Made by a program: the position numbers and the translations under genes
Shown here: positions 51,569 through 60,370 of the stretch, in pieces
How the letters are laid out: every line of letters starts with the position of its first letter
Position numbering within the stretch: position 1 is the stretch's first letter
Assembly: GCA_016235265.1 (NCBI GenBank)
Contig: JACRLI010000011.1
Location: 41,010-105,009 of the forward strand
Direction of reading: 5' to 3'
DNA: 64,000 nt
Source: Candidatus Eisenbacteria bacterium
GTDB lineage: Bacteria > Eisenbacteria > RBG-16-71-46 > JACRLI01
Notes under the pieces: generated by a model
Seen by the model: only the letters and a program-made list of their open reading frames with translations
The model's database searches: none
Told to the model about the DNA's origin: nothing

Positions 51569-54500
51569 TCAGGCGCGGCCCACGGGCTCCTGCCCCTGCG
51601 CCCCCCGCCCCTCGAACCACCCGTAGAGCACTGGCAGCACCACCAGCGTGAGCAGGGTGCTGGTGACCAGCCCTCCCATCGCCACCACCGCGAGCGGCCG
51701 CTGGATGTCCGCGCCGGAACCGGTGGCGAACAGCCATGGCGCCTTCCCGATGAAGGCGGTCAGGGCCGTCATGAGCAGCGGCCGGAAGCGCAGGTCGCAG
51801 CCCTTCCGGACGGTCTCCGGAACGCTCTCCCCGCGCTCCCGCAGCTGCCGGAAGAAGGCCACCAGCACCACGCCGTTCTGCACCGCGACCCCCAGCAGCA
51901 TGATGAAGGCCACCGCGGCCGAAACCGAGAGTGGCATCCGGAAGACGACCACGGCGAACACGCCGCCCACCAGCGCGAAGGGCAGGTTGAGCAGCACCAG
52001 GAGCGAATTCCGGATGGAATTCAACGCCAGGAAGAGCATGATCACGATCAGGAGCAGCGCCACGGGCACGACGAATCCGAGCTGCCGCATGGCACGCTGC
52101 TGGTTCTCGAACTGGCCACCGTACTCGATGAAGTACCCGGCCGGCAGTTCCTTCGCCAGCGGGGCCAGGGCCCGCTGCGCGTCCCTGACGAAGCCGCCGA
52201 GGTCGCGGCCCCGCACATTCGCCTCCACGACCACGCGGCGCATCCCGTTTTCGCGGCTCACCTGCGCGGGGGCCTCCACCATCTCGTACCGGGCGATCTG
52301 CGCCAGCGGCACGCGCCCCCCGCCCGGCATGGGCACCAGCAGTCGCTCGATTCGCGGCAGGTCGCTGCGGGCCTCCTCCGCGAAGCGGACCACCACCGCG
52401 ATTCGCCGTTGCTCCTCGATCAGAGTGGTGGCCTGCGTGCCGGCGAGCGCGGTCTCGATCGCCTCGTTCACCGAGCCGATCTGGATCCCGTGGCGGGCCG
52501 CCGCCGCCCGGTCGATCACCACATCCACCTGGGTCATCCCGGACACCTGCTCCACCTTCACGTCCTGGGCTCCGCGGACTCCCCCCAGCGCGGCCCCGGC
52601 GCGATCGGCAAAGGCCTTGAGGACCGCCAGGTCGGGACCGAACGCCTTCACCGCCAGGTCGCTCTTCACCCCCGAGATCAGCTCGTTCACGCGCAGCGCG
52701 ATGGGCTGGGAGAAGGAATAGCGGAGCCCCGGAATCTGGCCCAGATCCTCCTGGATGGCCTCGATGAGCTGCGCCTTGTTCCGGCCCGTGCCCCAGCGTC
52801 CACGGGGCTTCAACATCACGAACACATCGGTCTGCTCCGGTCCCATCGGGTCCTCGGAGATCTCGGCGCGGCCGGTCTTGCAGACCACCGTAGACACCTC
52901 GGGAAACCTGAGCAGCCGCTTCTCAATGTACCCCGACACCTTCACCGCGCCCTCGAGCGAGGCGTTGGGCAGACGGACGACATTGATCGCGATGGAGCCC
53001 TCGTCCAGCGGCGGCATGAACTCCGTGCCGATCAGCGGGGCGAACAGGCCCGCCAGCACCAGCGCCCCGGCCGCGATTCCCAGGGTGATCCTCGGCCGCC
53101 GGATCGCGCGGGCCAGTAGCGCCGAGTAGCCGGCGCGCAGGCGGCGCGCAAAGCCGAAGGTCCTCTCCGCATCCTGGCGCAGGAGCACATCGGAAAACAC
53201 GGGCACCAGGAGCAGGGCGACGCAGATCGACGCCAGCATGGAGATGAGCATGGTGGCGGCCAGCGGCGCGAACATCCGGCCTTCGATCCCCTGCAACGTG
53301 AACAGCGGAACCAGCACGATGGTGATGATGAGAACCGAGAAAGTCACCGGCCGTGCCACTTCCGCCACCGCCTCGGCGACGATGGCCCGTCGGAGTGCAC
53401 TGTCGCGGCGTTCGGCGAGATGCCTGCGGATGTTCTCCACGACAACGATCGAGGCGTCCACCACCATGCCCACGGAGAACCCCAGCCCTCCGAGGCTCAT
53501 CAGGTTCGCCGAGATGCCCACGGGCCCCATGACGATGAATGTCACCAGGAACGTGATCGGGAGCGAGATCACCACCACCAGCGCCGTGCGGAACTCACCA
53601 AGCAGCAGGAACAACACCAGGATGACCAGGAGCCCGGCCTCGAGCAGGGCCTTCACCACGGTCTCGATACAGGCTTCGATGAGTGAGGCCCGGTCGTAGA
53701 ACACGTTGATCCGGACTCCCGGGGGCAGTGTGCCCTGGATCTTCGCAATGGTCGCCTTCACGCGGTCGACCACTTCCCGGGAGTTGGAGCCCTTGAGCAT
53801 GATGATCATGCCGGCCACCACCTCGCCCTTGCCGTCGCGCGTCACCGCCCCCTGGCGGGGCTCGGCGCCGATGACCACGTCCGCCACGTCCCGCACGTAC
53901 ACCGGGGCGCCGCCGCTGGACTTGAGCACGATCCGCTCGACATCCGGGGTGTCCTTGAGCAGCCCCACCCCGCGCAGGTAGGCCTGCTCCCACCCGCGCA
54001 CGATGATCCCACCCCCGGCGTTGGCGTTGCTGCGCTCGACCGCCTCCACCACCTCGCTGGAGGTGAGCCCGTACTTGAGCAGCTTGTCCGGGTCAAGCAG
54101 CACCTGGTACTGCTTGACGTAGCCCCCCACGCTGTTGACCTCGTTGACACCCGGGATGGGTTTCAGGAGCGGCGCCACCAGCCAGTCCTGGATGGACCGC
54201 AGCTCCATGGCGTCCTGCCGGTCGCCTTCCAGGGTGTACTGGAAGATCTCGCCCAGGCCGGTGCTTATCGGGCCCAACTCGGGCTCCACACCGGGCGGCA
54301 GTTGATCGCGGGCCCCGGCCAGGCGCTCGAAGACCACCTGGCGGGTCCAGTACATGTCCGCCCCGTCCTCGAACACGATCACCACCTGCGAAAGGCCGGC
54401 CTTCGAGGTGGAGCGCACCTGCTTCACCCGGGGCAGTCCCCGCATTTCCAGCTCGATGGGGTAGCTCACCCGTTGTTCCACGTCCACCGCGGCCAGCCCC

Positions 54501-54655
54501 GGCACCTTGCTCAGGATCATCACCTGCGTATTGGTGACGTCCGGGAAGGCGTCAACGGGCAGGCGCGACCACGCGAACAGCCCGCCCGCGACCAGCGTGC
54601 CGGCCGCCAGGAGCACCAGGAGGCGGTTGTTGAGCAGCGTCAACACCACGCGCAC
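51569..54655 (-). CDS. Heavy-metal RND efflux pump (CusA/CzcA family)
   Basis: 1028 residues from GTG at 54655 (GAGGGGG upstream). Twelve transmembrane helices and two large periplasmic loops are evident. 'GFSVGMVVDASIVVVEN' is the proton-relay helix 4 with Asp and Glu, as in HME-RND pumps. 'FPDVTNTQVMILSKVPG' near the N-terminus is typical of CusA/CzcA. The metal (Cu/Ag or Co/Zn/Cd) is not settled. It is the last gene of the outer-membrane channel - adaptor - pump operon. Confidence 0.93.
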   Translation of the reverse strand: MRVVLTLLNNRLLVLLAAGTLVAGGLFAWSRLPVDAFPDVTNTQVMILSKVPGLAAVDVEQRVSYPIELEMRGLPRVKQVRSTSKAGLSQVVIVFEDGADMYWTRQVVFERLAGARDQLPPGVEPELGPISTGLGEIFQYTLEGDRQDAMELRSIQDWLVAPLLKPIPGVNEVNSVGGYVKQYQVLLDPDKLLKYGLTSSEVVEAVERSNANAGGGIIVRGWEQAYLRGVGLLKDTPDVERIVLKSSGGAPVYVRDVADVVIGAEPRQGAVTRDGKGEVVAGMIIMLKGSNSREVVDRVKATIAKIQGTLPPGVRINVFYDRASLIEACIETVVKALLEAGLLVILVLFLLLGEFRTALVVVISLPITFLVTFIVMGPVGISANLMSLGGLGFSVGMVVDASIVVVENIRRHLAERRDSALRRAIVAEAVAEVARPVTFSVLIITIVLVPLFTLQGIEGRMFAPLAATMLISMLASICVALLLVPVFSDVLLRQDAERTFGFARRLRAGYSALLARAIRRPRITLGIAAGALVLAGLFAPLIGTEFMPPLDEGSIAINVVRLPNASLEGAVKVSGYIEKRLLRFPEVSTVVCKTGRAEISEDPMGPEQTDVFVMLKPRGRWGTGRNKAQLIEAIQEDLGQIPGLRYSFSQPIALRVNELISGVKSDLAVKAFGPDLAVLKAFADRAGAALGGVRGAQDVKVEQVSGMTQVDVVIDRAAAARHGIQIGSVNEAIETALAGTQATTLIEEQRRIAVVVRFAEEARSDLPRIERLLVPMPGGGRVPLAQIARYEMVEAPAQVSRENGMRRVVVEANVRGRDLGGFVRDAQRALAPLAKELPAGYFIEYGGQFENQQRAMRQLGFVVPVALLLIVIMLFLALNSIRNSLLVLLNLPFALVGGVFAVVVFRMPLSVSAAVAFIMLLGVAVQNGVVLVAFFRQLRERGESVPETVRKGCDLRFRPLLMTALTAFIGKAPWLFATGSGADIQRPLAVVAMGGLVTSTLLTLVVLPVLYGWFEGRGAQGQEPVGRA

Positions 54656-54666
54656 GGGCGGCCCCC

Positions 54667-56028
54667 TCAGTCCGCGCAGCCTGCGCCCATCTTCGAGCGC
54701 AGGACGTCGGACTTCATCAGGAACGAGCCGTCGCAGATCACGGTCTCACCGCCGCGGAGGCCGGAGAGGATCTCGACCCGCTCGCCCCAGGAACGGCCGG
54801 GCTGGACCGGCCTGCGCACGTAGTACTCGCCATGATGGTGGATGAACACGAACGACCTGCCGGCATCCTCCAGGACCGCGGCGCGGGAAACGGCCAGCGC
54901 CTCCTGCGTCCCGGGGAGGAACACCTGCACGTTTGCGAACATCCCGGCCAGCAGCCGTCCGCGCGGGTTCTTGACTTCGACCCGCAGCTTCACGGTTCGG
55001 GAGGCCGCCTCCATGGCGGGGCTCACCAGGTCCACCGAGCCCGGGAACTCCTCCCCGGGATAGGCCTTCACGGTGACCGTCGCCGCGAGCTTCCCGCCGC
55101 GCCGGGCCTGGTTCACGGCGGCCACGTCCCTCTCGTAGAGATCCGCCCACACCCACACGACACCGGCGTCGCCGATGGTGAGCAGGGTCTCTTCGGCCTT
55201 GGCCGTCTCTCCGGAGAACGCGTGCAGGGTGAGCACCGTGCCGGCCACGGGCGCGCGCAGCACCACGCGGCCACTGTTGGCACCCGATGCGGTGAGCCTC
55301 CTGGCGTCGGCCTCGGACATGCCCAGCCGGAGCAGGCGCCCCAGGGCGGACTCTGCGCGTATCTCCGCGGCCTCCAGCTCCTGCCTTCCCTGGAAGAATT
55401 CCCTCTCGGAAGTGATGCCCTCCTTGCGCAGCTCCGCCGTCCGGTCGTGGTTGCGGCGCGCCAGGCGGAGCGCCGCCTGAGCCTCCAGGTACGCCCCCTC
55501 GGCCTCCCCGATCGCGATGCTCTCCACCTCGATCAGGGGCTCTCCCTTTCGCACCGTCTCCCCGAGGGTCACGGATACCCGCCGGATGATGCCGCCGGCC
55601 TGGGTGCCCACGTGCGAGACCCGGCGCTCGTCGAAACGCACCTCGCCGGTGAGCTGCATGGCATCATGAACGTGTTCCCGCGCCACCTTCCCCGTCTTCA
55701 CCAGGGCTCCCGACAGCAGCTCCCCGGGGACGCGGACCACGCCCGTCTCGTAGCGGCACTCTTCGCACTCGAAGGTCTTCATCTTGTGCTCGCAGGTGAG
55801 CCGGAACAGTTCCTCCACGGGGCGGTCGAGGTCCGAGATCTCCGCCTCCTCCGCGGATGCGGCTCCCCTGGTCCCGACCCCGGCGGCCGCGTGGCCCGCC
55901 TCCACCGCCGCGCTCTCCGGCGCGGCCGGTTGACGACCCTCCTGCGCGGTGGACCTGCCGCAGGACTGAATGAGCACCGCCAGCAGGAGCCAGGCGCCGG
56001 CGGATGCGAACACCGAACCAGTCTTCAT
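54667..56028 (-). CDS. RND periplasmic adaptor (CusB-like) with Cys-rich N-terminal domain
   Basis: 453 residues; the ATG overlaps the stop of the channel gene (ATGA). A lipoprotein-type signal ends at 'QSCG' (Cys near residue 23). A small domain with 'RLTCEHKMKTFECEECRYE' near residue 75 holds three cysteines and one His, resembling heavy-metal-binding domains found on CusB/CzcB. The barrel-sandwich and beta-barrel domains of membrane fusion proteins follow ('VGTQAGGIIRRVSVTLGETV', 'LRAPVAGTVLTLHAFSGE'). Confidence 0.92.
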   Translation of the reverse strand: MKTGSVFASAGAWLLLAVLIQSCGRSTAQEGRQPAAPESAAVEAGHAAAGVGTRGAASAEEAEISDLDRPVEELFRLTCEHKMKTFECEECRYETGVVRVPGELLSGALVKTGKVAREHVHDAMQLTGEVRFDERRVSHVGTQAGGIIRRVSVTLGETVRKGEPLIEVESIAIGEAEGAYLEAQAALRLARRNHDRTAELRKEGITSEREFFQGRQELEAAEIRAESALGRLLRLGMSEADARRLTASGANSGRVVLRAPVAGTVLTLHAFSGETAKAEETLLTIGDAGVVWVWADLYERDVAAVNQARRGGKLAATVTVKAYPGEEFPGSVDLVSPAMEAASRTVKLRVEVKNPRGRLLAGMFANVQVFLPGTQEALAVSRAAVLEDAGRSFVFIHHHGEYYVRRPVQPGRSWGERVEILSGLRGGETVICDGSFLMKSDVLRSKMGAGCAD

Positions 56029-57464
56029 TGGAAGTCCTCCCGCCCGATGAGAGCGTTGAGACGGCTGGACGCAAGCTGGGCCTCGGCGAGCGCCGAGAGA
56101 TATTCGAGGCGTGTCCCGACGAGCGCGCGCCGGGCGTCAATCAGTTCGAGCAGGTTCGTCTCGCCGAGGGCGTACGCCCGCTCCATGATCAGCGCGGTGG
56201 ACTCGGTGCGAGGGAGGATCCGGTCCCGGTAACGGACCGCGGTGCCCGCGGTGGCGACACTGGACCCGTGCGCCTCGATCACCGCCGATTCGATCTCGCG
56301 CCCCTGCCATTCGAGGTCCCGGCGGCCGGCGTCGAGCAGGGCGCGCGCCTGCGCGATGCGCCCGGAATTCCAGTTCCACAGCGGCACGTCCAGCGTGACC
56401 CCGGCGCCGTACGCCCTTCGGTCGGGCTCCGCGAGCCGGAAGGCCCTCAGGGACACGCCCGGGATGCGCGCGCGCTTTTCGACGCTCAGCCCGGACTCCA
56501 GGGAGCGGACCCGCGCCCGCGCGGCCAGGCGGGACGGATGGGTCGAGCGTGCTGCGGCAAGAGCCGAGTCCAGGTCCGGCACGCCGGGCACGGACGCCAG
56601 ATCGGCCTGCACGCGGAGTTCCCCCGGCCACCCACCGCCCAGCCACAGCCTCAACTGGCCCTGGTGCGCCCGCCGCGCCCACCGGGCCGCATCCAGATCG
56701 CTGGCGATCTTCTCGAGCTCGATCTCGACGCGCGTGGCATCGGTGGGGCGAGCCTCTCCCAGCTCCACGCGCCTCGACACCGATCGCGCGAGCTCGGAAG
56801 TCTGGGACTCGAGGGCCTGGAGCGAGGCGACCCGGGCCTGGTCGTGGGCGAGGTTCACGAACAACTCGCGGAGTTGAAGCAGGACCTCGAGCCGGGTGGC
56901 GTGCGCATCCTCCGTGCTGGCCTCCACCAGCGCCTCCGCGGCGGAGACCCGGCTGCCCCGCTTCGCGAGCCACTCCAGCGGGATCGTGAGCTCCAGGCTC
57001 CACTCGCGCGGCGCGGCGGGATCCGGGGCGCCCTCGGGGCGCGTCAGGGCCGCGTCCAGCGATGGGTTCGGAATGGAGCCCGCGTCAGCCGCCACCCCGC
57101 GGGCCGCATCCACTCCGCAGAGACTCGCAGCCAGCCGGGGATGCCGGTCCACCAGGCCCTTGAGGTCCGGCCAGGAGATCCCGAGTGTGTCGGTGGGGAG
57201 CTCAGCCCGCGAGACCGGGGCCGGCGACGCTGCGGCCTGCGCGGCCGGGGCCCGCGAGGCGGCGGTCGGCGACCCTGCGGCCTGTTCCGCCGGGGCCCGC
57301 GAGGCCGCGGCGTGCGCTGCTGACGCGGGCGACGCCGTTGCCTGGGTCAGCGGCTCCGAGCGGACCGCGGCTGCCGAGGAGAGCAGGATCAGAAAGAGGA
57401 CCTGAATTGCCGGGCCCGGCCTCCACGCGGAGACCGCCCACGCACGGAACGAGTGCATCGCCAT
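56025..57464 (-). CDS. TolC-family outer-membrane efflux channel
   Basis: 479 residues with a signal peptide (about 1-36). A low-complexity Ala/Ser/Pro segment at residues 40-85 repeats ASRAPA-like units, an unusual linker before the channel. After it, the long helices of the OEP/TolC family are seen ('LLQLRELFVNLAHDQARVASLQAL', 'ERAYALGETNLLELIDARRALV'). It is the CusC/CzcC partner of the adaptor and pump downstream. Confidence 0.9.
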   Translation of the reverse strand: MAMHSFRAWAVSAWRPGPAIQVLFLILLSSAAAVRSEPLTQATASPASAAHAAASRAPAEQAAGSPTAASRAPAAQAAASPAPVSRAELPTDTLGISWPDLKGLVDRHPRLAASLCGVDAARGVAADAGSIPNPSLDAALTRPEGAPDPAAPREWSLELTIPLEWLAKRGSRVSAAEALVEASTEDAHATRLEVLLQLRELFVNLAHDQARVASLQALESQTSELARSVSRRVELGEARPTDATRVEIELEKIASDLDAARWARRAHQGQLRLWLGGGWPGELRVQADLASVPGVPDLDSALAAARSTHPSRLAARARVRSLESGLSVEKRARIPGVSLRAFRLAEPDRRAYGAGVTLDVPLWNWNSGRIAQARALLDAGRRDLEWQGREIESAVIEAHGSSVATAGTAVRYRDRILPRTESTALIMERAYALGETNLLELIDARRALVGTRLEYLSALAEAQLASSRLNALIGREDFQ

Positions 57465-57558
57465 CCACCTGCCTTCGAGAAGGAACTCCCCGCCGGGAAT
57501 ACCCGGCTAAGCCTGCGGCGCGGGCGCGATCGGTCGCGCCCGAAGCCAACCACCAGGA

Positions 57559-57903
57559 CTAGGCGAGTGAGCGAGGAGGATGGAAGATGCGGTGCGCGAG
57601 GTCGGTTCCGGGGATTTCGAAGGACGTGTCGAAGGCGGAGCGGTACACGGGGGCGGTCCCGGTGGCGGGCATCGAATCCCCGGCCGGAAGCCCCGGGACA
57701 TGCCAGGGACAGCAGGTGCAGGCGCAGTCCGACCCGCACGGGGCGCCGTCGGGGCACGCTCCAGGGCCGGTGTCCCCGTCACAGTGAGTGGCCTCGAGGG
57801 CCGCGGACGGATAGCCGGCCGCCGCCAGCAGCGGCGACGAACACGTCACCACCATCAGCAGCGCCCCCAGCAGCCCTCCGAAGATTCCGCGTACCATAGA
57901 CAT
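57559..57903 (-). CDS. Small Cys-rich exported protein upstream of the metal efflux operon
   Basis: 114 residues from 57903 (112 if the second ATG at 57897 is used). A signal-like hydrophobic stretch occupies residues 3-28. The mature part is Cys-rich ('GAPCGSDCACTCCPWHVPG', about residues 54-72) and ends 'HRIFHPPRSLA'. The Cys cluster suggests metal binding in the periplasm, by analogy with small accessory proteins of metal RND operons; I cannot name the family. The promoter -10 ends only 3 bases before the first ATG, so translation may be leaderless. Confidence 0.65.
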   Translation of the reverse strand: MSMVRGIFGGLLGALLMVVTCSSPLLAAAGYPSAALEATHCDGDTGPGACPDGAPCGSDCACTCCPWHVPGLPAGDSMPATGTAPVYRSAFDTSFEIPGTDLAHRIFHPPRSLA

Positions 57904-57906
57904 GTA

Positions 57907-57935
57907 AGTGTAGGAACGATGCCCGGAGGTGTCAA
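57907..57935 (-). promoter_or_regulatory. Promoter of the metal-resistance operon
   Basis: TTGACA (57935-57930) and TACACT (57912-57907) on the minus strand at 17-base spacing. Transcription should begin at about 57900, close to or within the start codon region of the Cys-rich protein. Confidence 0.75.
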
Positions 57936-57968
57936 TCGAGCGGCGTTTCGTGGCCCCGCGCCGCCCCC

Positions 57969-60227
57969 TCAATCCCACGCCCCCTTCACCGCCTCCTCGA
58001 AGCCCGGGAGCGCGCGCAGCGCGTCGCAGTGGGGGAACACGCGCGAGCTCACCATCAACGGGTCGCGCTGCGCCACGGCCAGGCGCACGTGTTGCAGGGC
58101 CGTGTCCCCGCAGCCCGCCGCGGCGGCGGCGACACTCATCCAGAAGTGCGAGACGTGTTCCAGCCGGGAGCGAGCCTCCAGTTCGTCGTAGACCGCCCGG
58201 GCCTTCACCGGCTGCCCCGACTTTCCCAGGAACCAGGCCATGGTGGCCAGGGCCCACACGTTGCGCCCCGAAGACGCCAGCAGCGCCGGCGACATCTCCT
58301 GGGCCTTCTGGACATCGCCCGCCAAGGCGTGCGCCCGCATCAAGGTCCACTGGGCCATGAATGAGCCGGCATCCGCCGCCACGGCACGGGCGGCCGCCTC
58401 GAGCGCGTCGCCCGGGCGGCCCGCGTAACCCAGGATGAACGAGTGGATGCACAGCGCCCAGGCGTTGAACGGGTCGTACTCCACCGCCCGGGACGTCTCC
58501 GCCAGGGCCTCCTCCACCGGCATCTTCCCGAACGAGTGCGACCACATCGCGCGTTCGCAGCGCGCCCGGATGTGGCGGGGATCGGATTCCAGCGCCTCGC
58601 GCCAGGAGACCGCCGCCTGCTCGATCCGGTGCTCGTACTGCGACTCCACGCTGGCCAGCGTGGCCCACGCCTCGGCCAGGCCCGGCTCGATCTCCAGCGC
58701 CCTGCGCGACAGCTCGCTGGCGCGGGGCATCACCTGGTCGCATGGAACCACACCGAACGTGCCCAGGAGCCGGTAGGAGTCCGCCAGCAGCGCCATGGCC
58801 TCCGCGTAGCGCGGATCCAGCTCCAGCGCCCGCTGGAAGAACGGGATGGCCTCCTGGATGAAGCGCCCCCGCTGCAGCAGCAGTGCGCGGCCCTTGAGGA
58901 ACAGCTCATAGGCCTCCACGCTGTCGGTGCCCCGGCGCCCGCGCTCGCCCCCGGCGGCCCCCTGCAGCGCCACGCGCAGGCGGCCGGCGATGGCCTCCGC
59001 GATCTTGTCCTGCACCTCGAAGACGTCGGTCATCTCGCCGTCGTAGCGCTCCGACCACAGCGGGCGCCCGTCGGCGGCGTTCACCAGCTGGGCGGTGATG
59101 CGCAGCCGCGCGCCCGAGCGGCGCACGGTGCCGTCCAGCACCGCGGCCACGTCCAGCTTCTCGCCCACCGCGCGCGGATCCTCGCGGCGGCCCTTGAACG
59201 CGAAGCAGGAGGCGCGCGCGGCCACGCGCAGGCCCTCGAGCTGTGAGAGCGCATTGAGGATCTCGTCGGTCACGCCGTCGGCGAAGTACTCGTCGTCGGC
59301 GCCGCTCAGGTTTTCGAAGGGCAGCACCGCGATGGAGTTGTCACGCGCGCCGGCCGCCCGGGTGCCGCCGTCGGCCGCCTCCGAGAGATCCAGCCGGACG
59401 TCGCGGATGTCGCGCGGGCGCGCGTCGGCGTCCTTGCGCAGGCAGCGGCGCAGTACCTCGCGGACGCGGGCCGGCGTGCCCGCGGGCAGCAGGTTCCAAT
59501 CGGGCTCCCGCTCCAGGATCCGCGCGATGAGGTCCGAGGTGGTGGCCCCTTCGAAGGCCGGCCGGCCCGCCAGGCACTCGAAGAGCAGGCAGCCGAAGGA
59601 CCACACGTCGCTGCGCCGGTCCACCTGCCTGCCGCGCGCCTGCTCCGGGCTCATGTAGGCCGCGGTGCCCAGGATGGCCCCCGCGAGCGTGGCCCCCGGT
59701 CCCAGGGTCATGGTGGGGGAATCGCCCGGATCCCCCGACGGCGTCGGGGGCGCCTCGCTCCGCGCCAGGCCGAAGTCCAGCACCTTGGCCAGCCCGGAGT
59801 CCGAGAGCATGACATTGCCCGGCTTGAGGTCGCGGTGCACGATGCCCCGCTCGTGCGCCGCCTCGATGGCCGCGGCCACCTGGATGCCGACGCGGACCGC
59901 CTCGCGCGGCGGCAGCGGCCCGCGGGCCAGGCAGGCCAGCAGCGACTCGCCCTCCACCAGCTCCAGCACCAGGTGGGGCATGCCGCCGGACTCTTCGAGG
60001 CCGTAGATGGAGGCCACGTTGGGGTGGTTGAGCGCCGCAAGGGTCTGCGCCTCGCGGCGGAACCGCGCCAGCCGCTCCGCGTCCCGCGCGAATTCCGCGG
60101 GCAGCGCCTTGATGGCCACGTCGCGCCCCAGTTGCGTGTCGCGCGCGCGGTACACCTCGCCCATGCCGCCCGCTCCCAGGGGGGCCACGATTTCATAGGG
60201 TCCGAGCCGGGTGCCGGAAACGAGCAT
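57969..60227 (-). CDS. Ser/Thr protein kinase with TolB-like and TPR domains
   Basis: 752 residues; AGGAGC lies 5-6 bases before the ATG at 60227. The N-terminal Hanks-type kinase has its full catalytic set: glycine loop 'GAGGMGEVYRA', Lys in 'VAIKAL', 'IVHRDLKPGN', 'DFGLA' and 'SPE' (residues 10-270). No transmembrane segment follows. The middle 'IAVLPFENLSGADDEYFADG' (about residues 300-430) is the TolB-like/CadC-associated domain often found with such kinases. Residues 450-750 form TPRs. This architecture is common in Acidobacteria and FCB relatives; its targets are unknown. Confidence 0.93.
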   Translation of the reverse strand: MLVSGTRLGPYEIVAPLGAGGMGEVYRARDTQLGRDVAIKALPAEFARDAERLARFRREAQTLAALNHPNVASIYGLEESGGMPHLVLELVEGESLLACLARGPLPPREAVRVGIQVAAAIEAAHERGIVHRDLKPGNVMLSDSGLAKVLDFGLARSEAPPTPSGDPGDSPTMTLGPGATLAGAILGTAAYMSPEQARGRQVDRRSDVWSFGCLLFECLAGRPAFEGATTSDLIARILEREPDWNLLPAGTPARVREVLRRCLRKDADARPRDIRDVRLDLSEAADGGTRAAGARDNSIAVLPFENLSGADDEYFADGVTDEILNALSQLEGLRVAARASCFAFKGRREDPRAVGEKLDVAAVLDGTVRRSGARLRITAQLVNAADGRPLWSERYDGEMTDVFEVQDKIAEAIAGRLRVALQGAAGGERGRRGTDSVEAYELFLKGRALLLQRGRFIQEAIPFFQRALELDPRYAEAMALLADSYRLLGTFGVVPCDQVMPRASELSRRALEIEPGLAEAWATLASVESQYEHRIEQAAVSWREALESDPRHIRARCERAMWSHSFGKMPVEEALAETSRAVEYDPFNAWALCIHSFILGYAGRPGDALEAAARAVAADAGSFMAQWTLMRAHALAGDVQKAQEMSPALLASSGRNVWALATMAWFLGKSGQPVKARAVYDELEARSRLEHVSHFWMSVAAAAAGCGDTALQHVRLAVAQRDPLMVSSRVFPHCDALRALPGFEEAVKGAWD

Positions 60228-60370
60228 TGGGGCTCCTGGATGGTGGAGATTGAGGCGGCCGTGGAACGCAGCCTCATGAGTCTACGGCAGGAACCGGGTC
60301 AGCGCCATGGGCTTCCCGGCTCGGGGGCTTCCGTGTTGCGGGGCGGGACGACCGCGTGTACGTTCACGCC

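Noticed and set aside
51556-51569. Perfect 14-bp palindrome AGCCGGGCCCGGCT across two convergent stops
   Set aside because: There are no loop bases between the arms, so it makes a poor RNA hairpin; it probably arises from GC-rich stop contexts.
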